A DNA stretch of 64,000 nucleotides from Paenibacillus_F sp047238265 (lineage in GTDB: Bacteria; Bacillota; Bacilli; Paenibacillales; NBRC-103111): positions 4,650,001-4,714,000 of the forward strand of contig NZ_JBDFMM010000001.1 of the NCBI RefSeq assembly GCF_047238265.1, written 5' to 3'. The translations under genes were made by a program, and so were the position numbers. Under the pieces are notes generated by a model that was not told the origin of the DNA, ran no database searches, and worked only from the letters and a program-made list of their open reading frames with translations. Shown one piece after another: positions 31,461 through 40,637 of the stretch (its first letter is position 1; each line of letters starts with the position of its first letter).

Positions 31461-32090
31461 CTATTGTTTTCTTTTGGTTTCCCAGACAAAAAGAGCAATT
31501 CCGCCGATAATCAGAACGATGGCTCCGAAATAGGAACCGAACAGCTTAAAGAAAGATTCCAGCCATACGGGCTTGCTGCTGGCGAGAAAAAGGAATCCGC
31601 CGGCCGCAATCAGCAGAATACCCAGGTTACCCCCTTTAGCCAGCTTTTGCAGAGGGTCGGTCAATTCTTCGGATTCTCCGTAAAAACGACGCCTGTTAAC
31701 GATATCCGTAAGCTGTAAAGCTTCAAATACGTTATAGAAGTAAATAACCGGCAGAATGAGCGAGAACAACGTGATCATGGCCACGTTCGACCCCTCATCT
31801 CTCGTTGCGAAGAGCACAATCGCGAAAATATCCATAATGACGAGCATCATGATAAACAATCCGCGCTGCATCATCCCCACATAGAACTGGCCGGTTCCCG
31901 GCATCATCAGAGAAAGAAGCATAGCCAGCCATTTCTTCTTGGGCGGCTGCTGAAAATACGGGGGATATGGCGGTATGCCGTAAGGGGGGCCGGGCGGATA
32001 ATTCCGCTGCTGCTCCTCATAAAAGTGCGGGTCTTTCAAGTCATCCATCTCGGGCGAGCCTCCTGGGGTGTAAGAAAATTGTTGAGACAT
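31461..32090 (-). CDS. Multi-pass membrane protein with Pro/Tyr-rich N-terminus
   Basis: Protein of 209 residues. The first 60 residues are rich in Pro, Tyr and Gln (PPGPPYGIPPYPPYF), likely cytosolic; four to five membrane helices follow (about 65-85, 90-112, 118-140, 160-178, 185-205), with MMPGTGQFYVG resembling the TM2-type small membrane fold. AAGGAGG precedes the ATG at 32090. Encoded between the putative anti-sigma gene and the DUF4097 gene with 5-35-base gaps, so part of the same transcript. Function unknown. Confidence 0.75.
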   Translation of the reverse strand: MSQQFSYTPGGSPEMDDLKDPHFYEEQQRNYPPGPPYGIPPYPPYFQQPPKKKWLAMLLSLMMPGTGQFYVGMMQRGLFIMMLVIMDIFAIVLFATRDEGSNVAMITLFSLILPVIYFYNVFEALQLTDIVNRRRFYGESEELTDPLQKLAKGGNLGILLIAAGGFLFLASSKPVWLESFFKLFGSYFGAIVLIIGGIALFVWETKRKQ

Positions 32091-32124
32091 TCCGTACCTC
32101 CTTGCTGCATGATCGTCATGCACG

Positions 32125-32469
32125 TTATCCTATCCTGCTGGACAAATGTTGAACAAATTCGGACCAATCGGCCACATGCGAATTCAAAAGCTTCAAAAGA
32201 CCGGTGTTGATAAATATATAAGTAGCCGCTGTGGCGACGAAAAGATTGACGAGTTCCGAATGTCTGCGTTTCTTCGGCGCTACGGGCCGAAATCCAGGCA
32301 CGGTATTTCCCGCGGCAACATCCTTCATCACACGATCGGTGAAATTCGCGGAAGGGTGGAGCACCTTCATGCCGTTAAGTTCGGCTTGGAGTGCGGGCGG
32401 AAGTTCCGGGCTATTGTGAAGCGCGTGAAGCCGGGGCTGACTGGGACGTCTGGGAGTTCGTTCGGGCAT
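32125..32469 (-). CDS. Putative anti-sigma factor, single-pass membrane protein
   Basis: Protein of 114 residues with a soluble N-terminal part, one hydrophobic helix (about 73-92, VNLFVATAATYIFINTGLL) and a short tail. It follows the ECF sigma gene and overlaps its 3' end by 59 bases, an arrangement typical of sigma/anti-sigma pairs. It has no cysteine at all, so it is not a ZAS-type zinc anti-sigma; assignment rests on position and topology. GGAGG lies 9 bases before the ATG inside the sigma coding sequence. Confidence 0.65.
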   Translation of the reverse strand: MPERTPRRPSQPRLHALHNSPELPPALQAELNGMKVLHPSANFTDRVMKDVAAGNTVPGFRPVAPKKRRHSELVNLFVATAATYIFINTGLLKLLNSHVADWSEFVQHLSSRIG

Positions 32470-33022
32470 CTGGATACACCTCCAACCATTTTTCTTTAAG
32501 CATGGCTTTGCCGCGATATAAGCGCGTCTCGATCGTCTTCAGAGGAAGATCGGTCACATCCGATATTTCCTGGTAAGACAATTGTTTGAAGTGATAGAGA
32601 TACATCACCAGTTTGTATTTCTCCGGCATTTCGGCGATCAACCGGTGAACGGAGTCGCTCTCTTCATGACGGATCGCCTGCTGTTCGGGCTCTGTCCTGC
32701 GGTCGGCCAACCAGGTTTTGAGCTTGTCGAGCAAGGGGACTACGGGACGCCTGCGCTGGGCACGGCGGTAATCCGTAACGAGGTTAACCGTCATCCGGTA
32801 TAACCAAGTCGTGAATTTGCTCTCCCCTCTGAAATGGGATAAAGAGCGGTACAGTTTAAGAAACACTTCCTGGGACAAGTCTTCGGCGGTTTCGCGATGG
32901 TTCACCATCCGGTAAATCAGCGTATACACGTAGCTTTTGTGGCGGTCAACCAAAACGCGGTACGCTTCCGCCTGCCCCCGGTTAATCTGATCCACCAGCT
33001 GTTCGTCTGTCAGGTGCTCCAT
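32411..33022 (-). CDS. ECF RNA polymerase sigma factor (SigW-like)
   Basis: Sigma-70 ECF protein of 203 residues: region 2 (about 20-90, AEDLSQEVFLKLY, FTTWLYRMTVNLVTDYRR) and region 4 helix-turn-helix (about 130-185, LSYQEISDVTDLPLKTIETR), followed by a basic Ser/Gln-rich tail that overlaps the next gene. By resemblance and by its operon (anti-sigma, membrane protein, DUF4097 protein) it probably controls an envelope-stress regulon and its own operon. The promoter was not identified with confidence. Confidence 0.92.
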   Translation of the reverse strand: MEHLTDEQLVDQINRGQAEAYRVLVDRHKSYVYTLIYRMVNHRETAEDLSQEVFLKLYRSLSHFRGESKFTTWLYRMTVNLVTDYRRAQRRRPVVPLLDKLKTWLADRRTEPEQQAIRHEESDSVHRLIAEMPEKYKLVMYLYHFKQLSYQEISDVTDLPLKTIETRLYRGKAMLKEKWLEVYPDARTNSQTSQSAPASRASQ

Positions 33023-33131
33023 TGCTTCACCGCCCTTTCTCTTGTGCCCTCTTTACTATAACTATAACGCGCTTAACATCCGATTTACATATCTTTTGAC
33101 GATGCGGATACATACACCCCTTCAAACTCAT

Positions 33132-33165
33132 TAAAAAAAGAAAAAGCAGGGCTTCCGCCCCGCTC
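33132..33165 (-). terminator. Intrinsic terminator after mgtC-like gene
   Basis: GCGGGGC-GGAA-GCCCTGC on the minus strand followed by TTTTTC and more T; about 12 bases past the stop. Confidence 0.8.
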
Positions 33166-33176
33166 CACATTTCCAA

Positions 33177-33890
33177 CTATTCCATCGTTACCCCTACCAC
33201 GCCGTCCAAATGCCGGATATCGTCCAGCAGGAGAGGAATCATGTGATAGTCCGGAATGACGACATTCAGATAGATCATGACCGTCTGCCGGTCGTCCCTC
33301 TCTCCTCTTTCTTCTTCATCCACACCGAATTTGCGTATCTCCACTTTATTATTTTCGAGGATGCCGGAGATTTTGCCCAGGTTGCCGGGCCGGTCCAGTG
33401 CATGAACCCGGATCAGATGGCGCTTCTTGGCGCCGAAATATTTATGCTCGATTTTATTTAAAATCCACAAAGAAAGAATGACCATAATCGTGGACAGGAT
33501 GGCCGCGTAATAAAAACCGGCGCCCGCTGCGAGACCGATCGCGGCAACGACCCACAGGGAGGCTGCCGTCGTAAGCCCGGATACGGAAAAGCCGTTGCGT
33601 ATAATCGTCCCGGCACCAAGGAAACCGATTCCGCTGACTACTTGAGCCGCCAGCCGGGAAGGGTCCATCCGCACATTCAACTCCTTGGAAAACTCGCTGA
33701 ACCCGTAGATGGAAAGCAGCATGATTAAAGCGGAACCGACACAGACCAGGATATGTGTCCGGAATCCGGCCGCCTGGTTGCTCAGTTCCCGCTCGAAGCC
33801 GATCAAGCCTCCAAGCACTAACGCCAAAATCAGTCTAATCGTCAAATCCAACTGCCCGATTACCCAAGGATCATTCAACTTCGTTCCCAC
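33177..33890 (-). CDS. MgtC/SapB-family membrane protein
   Basis: Protein of 237 residues with about four to five membrane helices in the first 145 residues and the MgtC signature GGLIGFERE followed by FRTHILVCVGSALIML and GIGFLGAGTIIR. The C-terminal 80 residues form an ACT-like cytosolic domain. MgtC proteins act in low-magnesium fitness and ATP-synthase modulation in pathogens; in environmental Firmicutes the role is unknown. The frame starts with ATG at 33890. Followed by an own terminator. Confidence 0.88.
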   Translation of the reverse strand: MGTKLNDPWVIGQLDLTIRLILALVLGGLIGFERELSNQAAGFRTHILVCVGSALIMLLSIYGFSEFSKELNVRMDPSRLAAQVVSGIGFLGAGTIIRNGFSVSGLTTAASLWVVAAIGLAAGAGFYYAAILSTIMVILSLWILNKIEHKYFGAKKRHLIRVHALDRPGNLGKISGILENNKVEIRKFGVDEEERGERDDRQTVMIYLNVVIPDYHMIPLLLDDIRHLDGVVGVTME

Positions 33891-33926
33891 GCTCCTTATC
33901 TCGTCGTGACCTGTCCCGCCTCTGTT

Positions 33927-34403
33927 TCATTGTATGCCCCGCATCTTCTCAAATGTCACCAAAGCGACGGAAGGGGAAATCGTGCGTTTACCGGTACGGT
34001 GAAAGCCGAATTTCTCATAGAGAGAGACGGCGGGCAGGTTAGCTTCTCCCGTAGACACGACAAATCTGCCGGCCTGCGGGTTAGCCGCAAGCGCATGCCG
34101 AATCAGTGCGGAAGCAATTCCTTGACGGAAATGACGGGGATGGACCATCATTCGCGTTATCGTCAGCTCTGTTCCGTTCTCTTCCCATGCGATAGCGCCC
34201 GCAAGTTCTTCCCGCTCCTCCGGGTCATTGAGATAATACCCCGTAAACGTCTCTTTGGAACATTTCAGAGTTAACGGGCTGTCCTTTAGGGGCGGAATGT
34301 CTTTGTACCCGATCAGCTCCGCTTCCACGAGATAAGCGGATGTCTGCAGTGCAAGCAGCTCAAGCACGGCCTGAACATCTTCCAAGGGAATTTGTCTTAT
34401 CAT
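33927..34403 (-). CDS. GNAT-family N-acetyltransferase
   Basis: Acetyltransferase-like protein of 158 residues. Motif A beta-strand MMVHPRHFRQGIASALIRHAL (about 87-107, Q/R-x-x-G-x-A loop) and a C-terminal LYEKFGFHRTGKR are typical of the fold. Preceded by AGGAGGAG; the second ATG (34403) is preferred for spacing, the first (34412) overlaps the ribosome site. It lies between mgtC-like and gatB genes on the same strand. Substrate unknown. Confidence 0.8.
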   Translation of the reverse strand: MIRQIPLEDVQAVLELLALQTSAYLVEAELIGYKDIPPLKDSPLTLKCSKETFTGYYLNDPEEREELAGAIAWEENGTELTITRMMVHPRHFRQGIASALIRHALAANPQAGRFVVSTGEANLPAVSLYEKFGFHRTGKRTISPSVALVTFEKMRGIQ

Positions 34404-34509
34404 CGTTTTCATCTCCTCCTACCCGTTTTATGCCATTCTTATTGTAAAAAAACGGCATATCCTGATGGACATGCCGTTGGGTGTGCTTAACATTCTTTAG
34501 CTGTTCGGC

Positions 34510-35958
34510 TTATTGCGCCTGCAGAGTCTCCACGATCAGCTTGTTGACCAATCCGGGATTGGCTTTGCCTTTCGTTTCCTTCATAACCTGGCCGACAAGG
34601 AAGCCGACCGCCTTCTCTTTGCCCGCTTTATAGTCGGCTACAGACTGCGGATTACCCGCTACAACCTGCTCGACTACGGATTTAATGGCACCTTCGTCAC
34701 TGATTTGTACGAGGCCCTTCTCTTCAACAATCTGCTGCGGAGCTTTTCCGCTCTCGATCATTTCTTTAAACACGGTTTTGGCGATTTTGTTCGAAATGGT
34801 GCCTTTCTCGATCAGACCGATCATTTCACCGAGACCTTGACCGGTTATCCGGATATCACCAAAGTCCAGTCCTCCGGCATTGAGATAACCGAGAAGGTCA
34901 CCCATGATCCAGTTGGAAACGGCTTTCGCATCGGCCGTGTACTGAAGGCTTTCCTCAAAGAAATCAGCCATTTTCATGGAAGCGGTAATAACCTCGGCAT
35001 CGTAGCTCGGAAGTCCATACTCGCTTACGTAGCGTGCTTTACGGGCATCCGGAAGCTCCGGAATCGACGATTTGACCCGCTCTTTCCAGGCGGCATCGAT
35101 ATGCAGGTTCACAAGGTCCGGATCCGGGAAATAGCGGTAATCATGCGATTCTTCCTTGCCCCGCATGGAAATGGTTTTGCCTTGGCCTTCGTCCCAGCGG
35201 CGCGTTTCCTGGACGACTTCGCCCCCGCCGTTCAGGACTTCGGCCTGGCGGATTTCTTCATATTCAAGACCGCGCTGTACGCCGCGGAACGAGTTCATGT
35301 TCTTAAGCTCCGCGCGCGTGCCGAATTTCTCCTGACCTGCCGGACGGATAGAGATGTTGGCGTCGCAGCGCAGGGAGCCTTCTTCCATCTTGACGTCCGA
35401 AACGTCACAGTAAAGCATGATGGCGCGAAGCTTCTCCAAATACGCGCGGGCCTCTTCCGGAGAGCGGAGATCCGGCTCCGAAACGATCTCGACCAGCGGC
35501 GTGCCGACCCGGTTGAAGTCAACCAGTGAAGCGTATCCGCCGTCGACGTGAGTCAGCTTGCCCGCATCCTCTTCAAGATGCAGCCGGGTGATGCCGATGC
35601 GCTTCGTCTTCCCATCCACTTCAATGTCGATCCAGCCGTTCTCGCCGATCGGCTTGTCGAATTGGGAAATCTGATACGCCTTGGGCGAATCCGGATAGAA
35701 ATAGTTCTTGCGGTCGAATTTCGTCACGTCCGCGATTTCGCAGTTCAAAGCCATGGCGGCTTTCATCGCATATTCGACCGCCTGCCGGTTAAGCACCGGC
35801 AGAACGCCCGGATGTCCGAGACAGACCGGACACGTATGCGTGTTCGGAGGCGCGCCGAACGAGGTTGAGCAGCCGCAGAAGATTTTGGAATTTGTATGCA
35901 GTTCAACGTGAACTTCAAGCCCGATCACGGTTTCGTATTTCGTTTCAGTCGCTGACAA
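34510..35958 (-). CDS. gatB: Aspartyl/glutamyl-tRNA amidotransferase subunit B
   Basis: GatB of 482 residues, the tRNA-binding kinase-like subunit that activates Glu-tRNA(Gln) or Asp-tRNA(Asn) for amidation by GatA. It opens with ETVIGLEVHVELHT, has the zinc-binding Cys pairs (CGCSTSFG, CPVCLG) and DFNRVGTPLVEIV, and ends in the YqeY-like tail domain. Start is TTG with GGAGGG 7 bases upstream. It is the last gene of gatC-gatA-gatB, 22 bases after gatA. Confidence 0.96.
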   Translation of the reverse strand: MSATETKYETVIGLEVHVELHTNSKIFCGCSTSFGAPPNTHTCPVCLGHPGVLPVLNRQAVEYAMKAAMALNCEIADVTKFDRKNYFYPDSPKAYQISQFDKPIGENGWIDIEVDGKTKRIGITRLHLEEDAGKLTHVDGGYASLVDFNRVGTPLVEIVSEPDLRSPEEARAYLEKLRAIMLYCDVSDVKMEEGSLRCDANISIRPAGQEKFGTRAELKNMNSFRGVQRGLEYEEIRQAEVLNGGGEVVQETRRWDEGQGKTISMRGKEESHDYRYFPDPDLVNLHIDAAWKERVKSSIPELPDARKARYVSEYGLPSYDAEVITASMKMADFFEESLQYTADAKAVSNWIMGDLLGYLNAGGLDFGDIRITGQGLGEMIGLIEKGTISNKIAKTVFKEMIESGKAPQQIVEEKGLVQISDEGAIKSVVEQVVAGNPQSVADYKAGKEKAVGFLVGQVMKETKGKANPGLVNKLIVETLQAQ

Positions 35959-35980
35959 AAAAGATCCCTCCTGTTACGCG

Positions 35981-37439
35981 TTATAGCTGCGGACGCTGCT
36001 TGTGATGATCGGTGTTCTGCTCGAAAGCGTGAGCTACGCGCAGCACGGTGGACTCGTCCAGCGCCTTCCCGATAATCTGCAGTCCTACAGGCAGGCCAGA
36101 GGCCAGACCACACGGTACGCTGATGGCCGGAATACCTGCCAGGTTGACCGGAATGGTCAAAATATCGTTCAAATACATCGTAAGCGGGTCGCCTACCTGC
36201 TCTCCCAGACGGAACGCCGTCGTCGGAGCCGTAGGACCGATCACGACATCGTAGTTGGCGAAAACTTGATCGAAATCCTGTTTGATCAGCGTGCGGACTT
36301 TCTGCGCCTTCAAGTAATAGGCATCATAGTAGCCGGAGCTGAGCGCATAAGTACCGAGCATGATCCGGCGCTTCACTTCCGGACCGAAGCCTTCGCTTCT
36401 GGACATATGGTACATTTCCAGCAGGTTGTTCGCGTTGTCCGTGCGGACGCCGTAACGGACGCCGTCGTAACGCGCGAGGTTGGAGGACGCCTCCGAGGAA
36501 GCGAGCAGGTAGTACGCCGCGACGGCATACTCGGAATGCGGCAGGGAAACTTCCTCGACGACCGCTCCCAGACCTTCCAGCACGCGGAGCGCTTCCTGGA
36601 TCTTCTCCTTCACCTGCGGGTCGACGCCGGCACCCAGGTATTCTTTCGGCACCGCGATGCGGAGCCCTTTCACGTCGCCGGTCAATGCGGAGACGTAGTC
36701 GGGAATCTCCACGTTCGCCGACGTGGAGTCCTGCGGATCGTGGCCCGCAATCGACTGGAGGACGTAAGCGGAATCTTCGACGTTCTTCGTCAGGGGACCG
36801 ATCTGGTCCAGCGAAGAAGCGAATGCGACAAGTCCGAACCGGGACACGAGCCCATAGGTCGGCTTCAGGCCGACCACGCCGCAGTAGGCAGACCGGCTGG
36901 CGGATCGAGCCGCCGGTATCCGAGCCCAGCGAGAAATACACCTCGCCGGCGGCTACGGAAGCCGCGGAACCGCCGCTGGAACCGCCGGGTACGCGGTCGA
37001 GATCCCACGGGTTGCGTGTCGCATGGAACGCGGAGTTCTCGTTGGAGCCGCCCATGGCGAACTCGTCCATGTTCAGCTTGCCGACCGGAAGCGCCTGAGC
37101 TTCCTTCAGCTTGCGCATTACCGTCGCGTCGTAGACGGGCGTGTAGTTCGACAGGAACTTGCTCGCGCAGGTGGTCGTGACGCCTTCGGTCACGATGTTA
37201 TCCTTGATTCCGGCCGGAAGACCGAACAGGATTCCCCGGGATTCTCCAGCGGCAATCCGCTCGTCCAGAGCTTTGGCGGAGCGGCGGGCATTCTCCTCGT
37301 CGAGCTTAAGGAATGCTTTTACTTTGCCGTCCACTTCGGCGATCCGCCGGTAAGACTGATCGACCAGCTCCGTGACGGATACCTTTTTATCCAGCAGTTG
37401 GGTATGTAATTCTTGTAATCTCAACTCAAATAGCGACAA
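35981..37439 (-). pseudogene. gatA: Glutamyl-tRNA(Gln) amidotransferase subunit A, +1 frameshift (probably a sequence error)
   Basis: Amidase subunit that frees ammonia from glutamine. The N-terminal frame runs from a TTG at 37439 (GGGAGG 9 bases upstream) through the amidase signature with catalytic residues (VPGGSSGGSAASV, GSDTGGSIRQP). There the frame shifts: near 36893-36894, in a CCGG context, removal of one base continues as SAYCGVVGLKPTYG to a stop at 35981. The corrected gene is 486 codons, the normal length, and nothing else is degenerate. As tRNA-Gln (TTG) is present and gatB, gatC are intact, loss of this activity would be lethal, so an extra base in the sequence is the likely cause. 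Confidence 0.95.
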
Positions 37440-37506
37440 CGTAAGGTGCCTCCCTTCAAATAACAGACAACCGTGCAAAATCAAAAGTCAGGTTAATGAT
37501 TCGTAT

Positions 37507-37794
37507 TTATTCCATAACGGCAGGCACTTTGAACTGCCCGTCTTCTTCTTCCGGAGCGTTCAGCATCACTTTGTCCAAAGGCAGGGACGGACGCACTTCG
37601 TCCTCCCGCGTCACGTTCTTGACGGACATCGCATGACTCGTCGGCTCCACATGTTCCGTATCCAGCTTTCCAAGCTGCTCGGCGTATTTCAAAATAGCGT
37701 TAAGCTGCTCCGTAAATTGTTCCTTCTCATCGGCAGAAAGATCAAGGCGGGCCAGCTTGGCCACGTGTTCGACATCCTTAATAGTAATGCTCAC
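37507..37794 (-). CDS. gatC: Aspartyl/glutamyl-tRNA amidotransferase subunit C
   Basis: GatC of 95 residues, which wraps around GatA and stabilises the GatCAB complex. It has ITIKDVEHVAKLARLDLSADE at the N-terminus and the C-terminal LRPDE-like belt (TREDEVRPSLP). The start is a GTG with AGAGGTG 10 bases upstream; an in-frame ATG 14 codons earlier lacks similarity. First gene of the gatCAB operon, 67 bases before gatA. Confidence 0.95.
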   Translation of the reverse strand: MSITIKDVEHVAKLARLDLSADEKEQFTEQLNAILKYAEQLGKLDTEHVEPTSHAMSVKNVTREDEVRPSLPLDKVMLNAPEEEDGQFKVPAVME

Positions 37795-37944
37795 AGACGA
37801 TTCGCACCTCTCTTTGTATGTACACGCCAAATTCATTCTACCTATTATAGCCTAGTTATTTTTTGATCTCAATTGATTCCCGGCCGAAAACGCAGAAATA
37901 AGCGCCGGAATTTCGCGGCTTTCCCGCAGCGCATCCGTTCTATC

Positions 37945-37992
37945 GCAAAAAGAGCCTCTCCCGGGTCATCGAAGACGGAAAGGCTCTCTTTG
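37945..37992 (-). terminator. Intrinsic terminator
   Basis: AGAGCCT / AGGCTCT stem flanked by A and T tracts, about 50 bases after the end of the 38038 gene; also lies upstream of gatC. Confidence 0.65.
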
Positions 37993-38037
37993 CATTCTTT
38001 TGTACGGGAACATGCCCCGAAAAGCTCAAACGGTCAT

Positions 38038-38415
38038 CTATATCCAAGCGCGAAGGTTCACCTGTTTGATGAAATCCTCGGCGCTTTGAACTTCTTTGCT
38101 CTTCTCTGCAACGATTTCAACCGGTTCGCCGTTCATCACTCGGTTAAACAGTTCTTCATTGCGCGTCGCCAGCGCGAAGTCGATCAAGGCTTCCTTCTCC
38201 AAACGGTCGACTTCCTGACGAAGCAGGACTTCTTCCAGTTCGATATCTGAGGCGGGCACGAAAAAATGTTTATTCAGCTTCGGCACTCGGATGACGTAGT
38301 CGAACAAGTTGTCGTTGTTGCGGTCATAAGCGATGATGTAGGCGTAATCGCCGATCGGCAGATTCTGCTCCAGCCGGTCTTCCACGATGATGACGCGCGC
38401 TCCCAAAGACAGCAT
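38038..38415 (-). CDS. Conserved hypothetical protein
   Basis: Cytosolic protein of 125 residues: an N-terminal all-beta-looking half (LGARVIIVED...YAYIIAYDRNNDNLFDYVIRVP, about 5-55) and a helical, acidic C-terminal half (about 60-120). The ATG at 38415 has GGGGGAA 8 bases upstream; an open frame extends 34 codons further but without a ribosome site. No motif recognised. Own terminator. Function unknown. Confidence 0.65.
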   Translation of the reverse strand: MLSLGARVIIVEDRLEQNLPIGDYAYIIAYDRNNDNLFDYVIRVPKLNKHFFVPASDIELEEVLLRQEVDRLEKEALIDFALATRNEELFNRVMNGEPVEIVAEKSKEVQSAEDFIKQVNLRAWI

Positions 38416-38641
38416 CCGGATTCCCCCTTTCCCATGCAGAGCGGGCTGAGCTGCCCTGTTCCGATTCTTCTGAAAAGCGATGCGGTTAAGCTGCGGCTCT
38501 ACTATCGAATCTAGCATGGATTAGTAACATCGTACTAAAAAAAGAAGAAGCTGTCCATAAACGTATCCCTGTTTTCGGGAAGGATTGTGAGAGTTTTTAT
38601 TGACCTCCGGTTGAACCTCTGCCGCGGAAACGGGGCTGATC

Positions 38642-39839
38642 TTAAAGGACTAGAACGCCCTCACGGGATACGGTCAACTTCTCAAAGCCGGTTTCCGTAA
38701 TTGCATATGTGTTCTCGATTCCGACAACGCCCTGGCCGGGGAATGTGAATTTCGGTTCTACGGCGATTACCATGCCGGGCTCGAGTTTGTATTTAAACCC
38801 TTTCGCCAATACAGGAAACTCGTCGATTTCAAGCCCTATCCCGTGCCCGAGGAACTTAACCTGATCCATGCCGTACCCCATAAAATGGCCGCCCAGCCCT
38901 TCGGCGGAAGCCGTGTCCAGCGCTTGCAGGTAGAGATGCTCCGCAACGGTACCGGGCTTCATCATCGCCTCGGCTTCCTTCAAAATTTTCTCCGATATTT
39001 CGTAAGCGCGCTGAAGCTCATCTGGCAAAATGCCGATCACCGCGGTCCGCGTCTGATCGATCACGTAGCCTTCGATGTTGCAGCCGATATCGATAAGGAT
39101 AGGCTCGTTCCGGCCGATGGGCCGGCTGCCCGCGCTTTGCGGACTTGCCGGGCTGAGCCCCCTTCCTCCCGCGGGACCGTCAAAATATGTCGGCTCGGCC
39201 GCAGCCGCGCCCGCCGCCACGCAGCCCGTAATAAGCTCGGAGTTATACGCGCGCATGCGCATAAGCCCAAGGTGGCCTTGCAGGCGGTTCTCCCGCTCGA
39301 TGATACTCATCAGCTCGAACTCGGGCATCCCTTCACGGATACCGGCCAGCGCCTTCTCCAGCGTCCGGTCGATAACGGCCGCGGCCTTGCGGATGAGCGC
39401 GATCTCATCGGCGGACTTGATCATCCGCAGCTCCTTCGACGAGCAGCGAGCCGTCCTTCCACTTCACGCCCGGGAAGGCTCCTTCTAGACGCTGGAACTG
39501 CTGGACGGGGAGCACGTCGAACTCCGTGGCGATAACGGGTTCTTTCCCGGACCCGAATACGTCGGGGTAACGACCGGCGAGCCTGTCTTTGAGCGTACGG
39601 AGGGAGCCGAGTTCCTCCACTTCCGCGAGCGACTCCTGCCGCGCTCTCGTGATGCTGCGGCGCACAACGAACAGGGCATCGCCTTCGGCGGGCACGAACA
39701 AGTACCCGTTCTGCATGGAGCCGTTAAAATAGTACAAGTCCATATGGTGATTGACCAGGAAACCGTCGATTCCGCCCGCCTGCATCGCCTTCTGCAGCCT
39801 CCGCTGTCTTTCCGCGTACGGATGATCCGTTGTTTTCAT
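38642..39839 (-). pseudogene. M24-family aminopeptidase (Xaa-Pro type), +1 frameshift
   Basis: N-terminal creatinase-like domain (39839-39405, KTTDHPYAERQRRL to WKDGSLLVE) and C-terminal pita-bread metallopeptidase domain (38642-39424). Metal ligands are visible: LIDIGC and DQTRTAV for the Asp pair, GHGIGLEIDEFP for His, AVEPKF and GIENTY for the Glu pair. Frame passes between the two near 39433, where removing one G from GAAGGAGCTG joins VEELRMIKSADEIAL. Corrected length is 399 codons. An unusual Gly/Ser/Pro-rich insertion (about GGRGLSPASPQSAGSRP) lies before the metal-binding part. Cleaves N-terminal residues preceding proline, by family. Confidence 0.88.
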
Positions 39840-40637
39840 TAATTATCCATCCCTTCCTACGGTTCTTATACCGTCATCATACCCCGCTCCGGCATGGGGG
39901 CGCAAACAGATTCGGGGCGGCAAAACACGGACTGAAAGCGCCGTCGGGAGCTACGGGGCGGTCATGGGCAAGGTCGCGGGAACGTTCATTGGGACGGCCA
40001 TGGGGACGGTCATGGGATGGTCATGGGATGGTCATGGTTCAGTCACGGGTTCTGCCTTACTTATGCTCATCCATAACTGGCTCCATTTGTGGAATCGTCT
40101 AGGCTGCTGCCGGGAATGAGCCGGTAACGATAAAGGCGGTTCGGCATTGATTCAAGTTCATTGGAATGCCGCGGGGGACACTCCCAGGTTAGCCGGCAAA
40201 ATGTTGCGGGGCTGGTCCGGGGCTGCAGGAGCACACTGCATGCAGCCTTTAAGCCGGACCGATAAGCGTATGTTGGTGCGAGGGATGAAGCGGATAACTG
40301 AAATTTAAAAACGGGAGCCGCCGAAGCACCGCTTCAAGCGGGCTTTTTTTAAACGGGGGGATTATGAATCCACAAAACGAAAATAAAAAAACGCAAACCC
40401 GCGGCATCTGCCGAAAGCTTGCGTTCTTCGCAAACAAACGTATTCGTTTCGTGACTTCTTTTTCCAAAATATCACATTTGTGTCATACAGGCAAGCTTTT
40501 TATTTCGGCTTAATTAAATCATCTTCAAACCGGCGCCCCGTGCGGATACAGCCTCGTCAAAATAAGAACCCGGACGCTTTCGCATCTGGATTCTTCGTGT
40601 TGTTCTTAACCGGTATTTGTTTCGGACTGCCGTTCAA
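39840..40637. other. Intergenic region with short tandem repeat
   Basis: About 800 bases with no supported gene. It contains an 11-base tandem repeat (GGTCATGGGAT, three units, and looser flanking copies from 39990 to 40040) and, at 40383-40426, a terminator for the minus-strand gene at 40638. Frames crossing the repeat have no ribosome site. Confidence 0.5.
40383..40426 (-). terminator. Probable intrinsic terminator
   Basis: AACGCAA / TTGCGTT outer stem with an inner CGGCA/TGCCG stem; minus strand continues TTTTTTTATTTTC. Lies 210 bases after the YjcZ-like gene. Confidence 0.5.

Noticed and set aside
34513..35529. Plus-strand 338-codon frame opposite gatB
   Set aside because: No similarity pattern, no ribosome site, fully inside a conserved gene on the other strand.
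36002..37180. Plus-strand 392-codon frame opposite gatA
   Set aside because: Spans the frameshift region of gatA and is antisense; composition (Arg/Gly rich) is that of a shadow frame.
39990..40045. CRISPR array
   Set aside because: The repeat unit is 11 bases with no spacers; no cas genes in the window.
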